A DNA stretch of 7,058 nucleotides from Candidatus Magasanikiibacteriota bacterium (GTDB lineage Bacteria > Patescibacteriota > Patescibacteriia > Magasanikbacterales > GWA2-37-8). Every line of letters starts with the position of its first letter. Position 1 is the stretch's first letter. Below, one piece after another: positions 4,319 to 7,058 of this stretch. The position numbers were made by a program, and so were the translations under genes. The stretch spans positions 1 to 7,058 of the forward strand of contig CAIOJG010000089.1 of NCBI GenBank assembly GCA_903858555.1, given 5' to 3'. Under the pieces are notes generated by a model. It was not told the DNA's origin. It was given only the letters and a program-made list of their open reading frames with translations, and did no database searches.

Positions 4319-5311
4319 ATGAAACGCATAATAAAAATATTTTTATTAGTTTTAACAATATTATTTTTATTATTTCTGGGAGTATTTTTTTTAAAACGTT
4401 ATCCCAAAAATGAAAACATGATTTGGGGTGTTTCTTTTAGTCCGGAATACGCGCAATATTTAGGGTTGGACGTAAAAGAAACGTATCGAGTGATTTTGGA
4501 CGACTATAAATTTAAATATCTGCGTCTGACCGCTAGATGGGATGATATTCAAACACAGAAAGATAAGTTTGATTTTTCTCAAATTGATTATTTTATCGAC
4601 GAAGCCACGAAACGAAATGATAAAGTAATTTTGGCTATTGGGCAAAAAACTCCGCGTTGGCCGGAATGTAATATTCCGGACTGGGCGAATAATTTATCGG
4701 ATAGTGATTATTTTTCCGCCTTGAATAATTATTTGCAAGCAACGGCTGAGCATTATAAAAATAATCCGACGGTGGAAATTGTGCAGGTAGAAAATGAGCC
4801 ATTTTTGGCATTTGGTGCCACTTGTCATGTTTTGGATAAAGAAAAATTTCAAGCGGAAATTAATACAGTAAAAAAAGTTGATCCGGTGCGTCCGGTTTTG
4901 GTGACCGACAGTGGAGAGCTGAGTCTGTGGAATAAAACCGCGAATGTTAGCGATCTTTTTGGCAGTACCGTGTATCGCGTGGTTTGGAATAAATTTACGG
5001 GCTACATTGGATATAATTGGTTGCCTGCGACTTATTTTCGGTGGCGTGCTTGGTGGCATGGACGCGACCTGAAGACTGCTTTTGTGGCGGAATTGCAAGC
5101 TGAACCTTGGCTACCGGACAGAGCTATATCTGAGGGTAATATTGCCGAGCAATTTAAATCCATGAATTTGGATCGTTTACAAAGAAATATATCATTTGCG
5201 GAGGAAACTGGGTTTAGTCGCGCTTATTTTTGGGGGGCGGAATGGTGGTATTGGTTGGAAAAGCACGGTGACCCGGAAATTGGTAATTATATCCGAAATT
5301 TGAAAAAATAA
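4319..5311 (+). CDS. Membrane-anchored clan GH-A-like glycoside hydrolase
   Basis: A 330-residue protein with an N-terminal Lys/Arg-flanked membrane segment (about 5-25), then an extracellular domain resembling the (beta/alpha)8 glycosidases of clan GH-A (GH5/GH39/GH42-like). The early strand FKYLRLTARWDDI (65-77) matches the first barrel strands. QVENEP (156-161) holds the typical Asn-Glu pair, with Glu160 as candidate acid/base. FVAELQAEPW (255-264) holds the candidate nucleophile Glu258 on the expected strand 7. GFSRAYFWGAEWWYW (298-312) resembles the strand-8 Trp region. Substrate and exact family are not assignable. A TTG at 4310, overlapping the upstream stop as TTGA, could add three residues (MKN). 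I prefer the ATG at 4319. Neither start has a Shine-Dalgarno site. It is the second gene of the permease operon. Confidence 0.82.
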   Translation: MKRIIKIFLLVLTILFLLFLGVFFLKRYPKNENMIWGVSFSPEYAQYLGLDVKETYRVILDDYKFKYLRLTARWDDIQTQKDKFDFSQIDYFIDEATKRNDKVILAIGQKTPRWPECNIPDWANNLSDSDYFSALNNYLQATAEHYKNNPTVEIVQVENEPFLAFGATCHVLDKEKFQAEINTVKKVDPVRPVLVTDSGELSLWNKTANVSDLFGSTVYRVVWNKFTGYIGYNWLPATYFRWRAWWHGRDLKTAFVAELQAEPWLPDRAISEGNIAEQFKSMNLDRLQRNISFAEETGFSRAYFWGAEWWYWLEKHGDPEIGNYIRNLKK

Positions 5312-5320
5312 AGGGAGCCG

Positions 5321-5349
5321 TTGACTAAAAATAATATTTGTAGTATATT
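5321..5349 (+). promoter_or_regulatory. tRNA-Val promoter
   Basis: TTGACT (5321-5326), a 17-base spacer and TATATT (5344-5349). The predicted start, about 5356, is 5 bases before the mature tRNA end at 5361. It starts 10 bases after the hydrolase stop codon, and I see no terminator between them. Confidence 0.8.
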
Positions 5350-5360
5350 ATGTAAACTTT

Positions 5361-5434
5361 GGGCAGCTAGCTCAGTTGGTTAGAGCACCTCGTTTACACC
5401 GAGGGGGTCAGAGGTTCGAATCCTCTGCTGCCCA
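5361..5434 (+). tRNA. tRNA-Val (anticodon UAC)
   Basis: All four arms fold perfectly. The acceptor stem is GGGCAGC with GCTGCCC (5427-5433), and the D stem is GCTC/GAGC. The anticodon stem CCTCG/CGAGG closes the loop TTTACAC, with anticodon TAC at 5395-5397, and the T arm is AGAGG-TTCGAAT-CCTCT. The discriminator is A5434. The 3' CCA is not encoded (CTT follows), so a CCA-adding enzyme is needed. It reads GUA and, with wobble, other valine codons. Confidence 0.97.
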
Positions 5435-5452
5435 CTTACGTGAAAAGTCATT

Positions 5453-5479
5453 AAAAACAGAGTTAAACTCTGTTTTTTT
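5453..5479 (+). terminator. Intrinsic terminator after tRNA-Val
   Basis: ACAGAG (5457-5462) pairs with CTCTGT (5468-5473) around TTAAA. It is extended by A/T pairs and followed by a run of seven T's (5473-5479). It starts 18 bases after the tRNA end. Confidence 0.9.
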
Positions 5480-5513
5480 GTGTTTTTATTTGGTGTAAAT
5501 TTTCAATTTGTAG

Positions 5514-5519
5514 TATAAT
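5514..5519 (+). promoter_or_regulatory. -10 element of the PAS/sensor operon
   Basis: A perfect TATAAT, about 35 bases after the tRNA terminator. The -35 region is weak (TTGGTG at 5490-5495, 18-base spacer). Transcription would start near 5526, leaving an AT-rich leader of about 43 bases with no Shine-Dalgarno site before the ATG at 5569. Confidence 0.6.
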
Positions 5520-5568
5520 ATATAGGTCTAAGCCAATTAAACATATTTTAAATTTAAAAGTAAAAAAT

Positions 5569-6126
5569 ATGGAAAATGATGAGCACGCTCTTTTCTTTCA
5601 ATCAATTGTGGATAATGTTCCTAATATGATTTTTGTAAAAGACGCCAAAGAGCTGCGTTTTACTATTTTTAATAAAGCCGGTGAAGAATTATTGGGTTAT
5701 CCCAAAGAAGCGATGATTGGAAAAAATGATTATGATTTTTTTCCTAAAGAACAAGCTGATTTTTTTACGGCCAAAGATCGTTTAGCTTTGGAAAATAAAA
5801 TAATGTTGGACATTGCGGAAGAGCCACTGCAAACTCGCGACAAAGGTGTTCGTATTTTACACACGAAAAAAATTCCGATTCTTGATGAAAATGGTGTCCC
5901 TAAGTATTTATTGGGAATTTCAGAAGACATCACCGAAAAAAAGAAACTAGAAGAAGAGTTGGTCAAATATACTAAAAATCTTGAACAAAAAGTCGCCGAA
6001 CAAACCGCTGTCTTAGTAGACAGAGTTAAAGAATTGGAGTCTTTAAATGAAGTGATGGTTGGCAGAGAATTAAAAATGATGGATCTCAAAAAAGAAATTG
6101 ACGACTTAAAGAAAAAGTCAAAATAG
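5569..6126 (+). CDS. Stand-alone PAS-domain protein with C-terminal coiled coil
   Basis: A 185-residue soluble protein. Residues about 8-123 form one PAS domain with its PAC end: FFQSIVDNVPNMIFVKDA at 9-26, the GYPKEAMIGKNDYDFF region at 43-58, and LGISEDITEKKKLEEE at 115-130. The rest (124-185) is a Lys/Glu-rich coiled coil ending near LNEVMVGRELKMMDLKKEI (159-177). I know that type of sequence as the linker between PAS and histidine-kinase domains, but here the protein stops with no kinase domain. The ligand is unknown. It may dimerise through the coiled coil and feed into the membrane sensor encoded next. That gene starts 13 bases downstream, and its Shine-Dalgarno site overlaps this gene's TAG, suggesting translational coupling. 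Confidence 0.88.
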   Translation: MENDEHALFFQSIVDNVPNMIFVKDAKELRFTIFNKAGEELLGYPKEAMIGKNDYDFFPKEQADFFTAKDRLALENKIMLDIAEEPLQTRDKGVRILHTKKIPILDENGVPKYLLGISEDITEKKKLEEELVKYTKNLEQKVAEQTAVLVDRVKELESLNEVMVGRELKMMDLKKEIDDLKKKSK

Positions 6127-6131
6127 GTGAT
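6125..6131 (+). promoter_or_regulatory. Shine-Dalgarno site of the membrane sensor gene
   Basis: AGGTGAT matches seven bases of the anti-Shine-Dalgarno complement, 8 bases before the ATG at 6140. It overlaps the TAG stop of the PAS gene (6124-6126). It is one of only two recognisable sites in the window and fixes the start at 6140. Confidence 0.65.
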
Positions 6132-6139
6132 AATCGCGT

Positions 6140-7058
6140 ATGAAAATACGAACAAAACTTAATTTTGGAGCGATTGCGACCGGTACGTTGTTAATGGCTT
6201 TTATAAGTGTAATTTTTTTATTTACTCTAAATTTGCAGATTGCAAATAAAAAGCAACAACTTAACGAGCAGCTATTGGAAATGGCTTTTCAATCTAATGT
6301 ACTTCAGAGTGAATATTTAAAATCCCCAAGCGAACAGCTGAGGGCGCAGTGGCTATCTATTTATCAAAATCAGACCGGGTTGTTGGATAGTGCCGCACCA
6401 TTTTTTAGTTCAAATGAAGAAAAACTTTTACTAGATAATGTGCAGGTCGCGTCGGAAGATAGTAAAAATATTTTTGATGAGCTAGTGAGAAATATAGCAA
6501 TTGGTAGTAGTGATAAAATTCAAGATTTGAGCAATCAGCTAGCCACAAAAGAACAGGTTTGGGCGGCGGACTCTTTGCAATTAGAAAAATTAAATCAGCC
6601 ACAAGCCGCCGGTATTCAACAAAATTTTCTTTTGTTTATAGTTATCTCTGGCTTTTTTGTCCTGTGTATTTATACAATTACATTTCTTTTGGCAACATCG
6701 GTAGTTAAATCTCTGCGAGCTTTGGAGAAAGATTTTTTTAGGGTATCGGCGTTGGATTTTTCTTCCAACGACAACACTTTTATTGGCGGAAAATCTAACG
6801 ATGAAATAGGCGCTTTGAGGCAGTCTTTCAATGTGATGGTTTCGAAGCTCAAAAAATCCTATATGACGTTGGATCAAAAAAATGTTGAGTTTTCGCACAA
6901 GACGGAAGAGATTGGAAAAATAAATAAAGCAGTCCTTAATATTTTGGAAGATTTAAAAAATGAAGAAGCCCAATTGGTTGAAGCAAAGACTAAAGATGAA
7001 GTGTTGCTGGATAGTATCGGCGATGGGGTAATCGCGGCGGATAATAAAGGAAAAATTA
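6140..7058 (+). CDS. Membrane sensor protein, probably a histidine kinase (5' part only)
   Basis: The reading frame is open to the window end, with 306 codons visible. In order: a short basic N-terminus, TM1 (about 8-30), an extracytoplasmic, largely helical sensor region (about 31-160), TM2 (about 162-186), and a HAMP domain (about 187-240) with the signature SNDEIGALRQSFNVM (219-233). A coiled coil follows (about 241-288), then the start of a PAS domain, LLDSIGDGVIAADNKGKI (289-306), where the sequence is cut. This layout is typical of histidine kinases whose HisKA and HATPase domains follow the PAS. They are not visible, so a diguanylate cyclase or other output cannot be excluded. It would sense an external or membrane signal and pass it through HAMP. 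It forms a coupled pair with the upstream PAS protein. Confidence 0.85.
   Translation, partial: MKIRTKLNFGAIATGTLLMAFISVIFLFTLNLQIANKKQQLNEQLLEMAFQSNVLQSEYLKSPSEQLRAQWLSIYQNQTGLLDSAAPFFSSNEEKLLLDNVQVASEDSKNIFDELVRNIAIGSSDKIQDLSNQLATKEQVWAADSLQLEKLNQPQAAGIQQNFLLFIVISGFFVLCIYTITFLLATSVVKSLRALEKDFFRVSALDFSSNDNTFIGGKSNDEIGALRQSFNVMVSKLKKSYMTLDQKNVEFSHKTEEIGKINKAVLNILEDLKNEEAQLVEAKTKDEVLLDSIGDGVIAADNKGKI

Noticed and set aside
4694..5098. Minus-strand 134-codon ORF inside the hydrolase gene
   Set aside because: It is antisense to a clear glycosidase-like coding sequence, with no promoter or recognisable protein features.
5730..6155. Minus-strand 141-codon ORF over the PAS gene
   Set aside because: It is the Ser/Phe-rich shadow of Lys/Glu-rich coding and lies antisense to a well-supported PAS protein.
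1..7058. CRISPR array or tandem repeats
   Set aside because: No regularly spaced repeats were seen anywhere in the window.

Overview
The window looks like a piece of a Candidate Phyla Radiation (Patescibacteria, Parcubacteria-like) genome. This is inferred from AT-rich, tightly packed genes, near-absent Shine-Dalgarno sites, a DUF4015-type protein, and a PAS/HAMP sensor whose linker sequences I associate with that group. No taxonomic marker is present, so the assignment is tentative. TGA is read as stop (genes ending at 3279 and 4313), which argues against the Gracilibacteria code.

Layout. Positions 10-1217 hold a minus-strand GT4 glycosyltransferase with its own sigma70-type promoter and a terminator. 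Diverging from it is a membrane-anchored DUF4015 TIM-barrel protein (1327-2529). Positions 2545-3355 form a separate transcription unit. It has a consensus promoter, a possible 29-residue leader ORF, an attenuator-like set of competing hairpins, a boxA-like sequence, a 20-bp hairpin, and a GC-rich gene (2890-3279) for a basic 129-residue protein of unknown function. That gene has the strongest ribosome binding site in the window and a structured 3' end. Next comes a two-gene unit (3393-5311) of an EamA-type transporter and a membrane-anchored clan GH-A-like hydrolase. A tRNA-Val(UAC) gene follows with its own promoter and terminator (5321-5479). Last is a signalling pair: a kinase-less PAS/coiled-coil protein (5569-6126) and the N-terminal part of a membrane sensor (TM-sensor-TM-HAMP-coiled coil-PAS, from 6140), cut by the window end.

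How the parts fit. The glycosyltransferase, the two anchored glycosidase-like proteins and the small-molecule permease suggest cell-surface glycan making or trimming. The PAS protein and membrane sensor look translationally coupled and probably act together. The 2545-3355 unit does not fit this theme: its base composition differs sharply from its neighbours and it carries several layers of possible RNA-level control. It is the best candidate in the window for something undescribed. No CRISPR array, transposase or integrase was seen.
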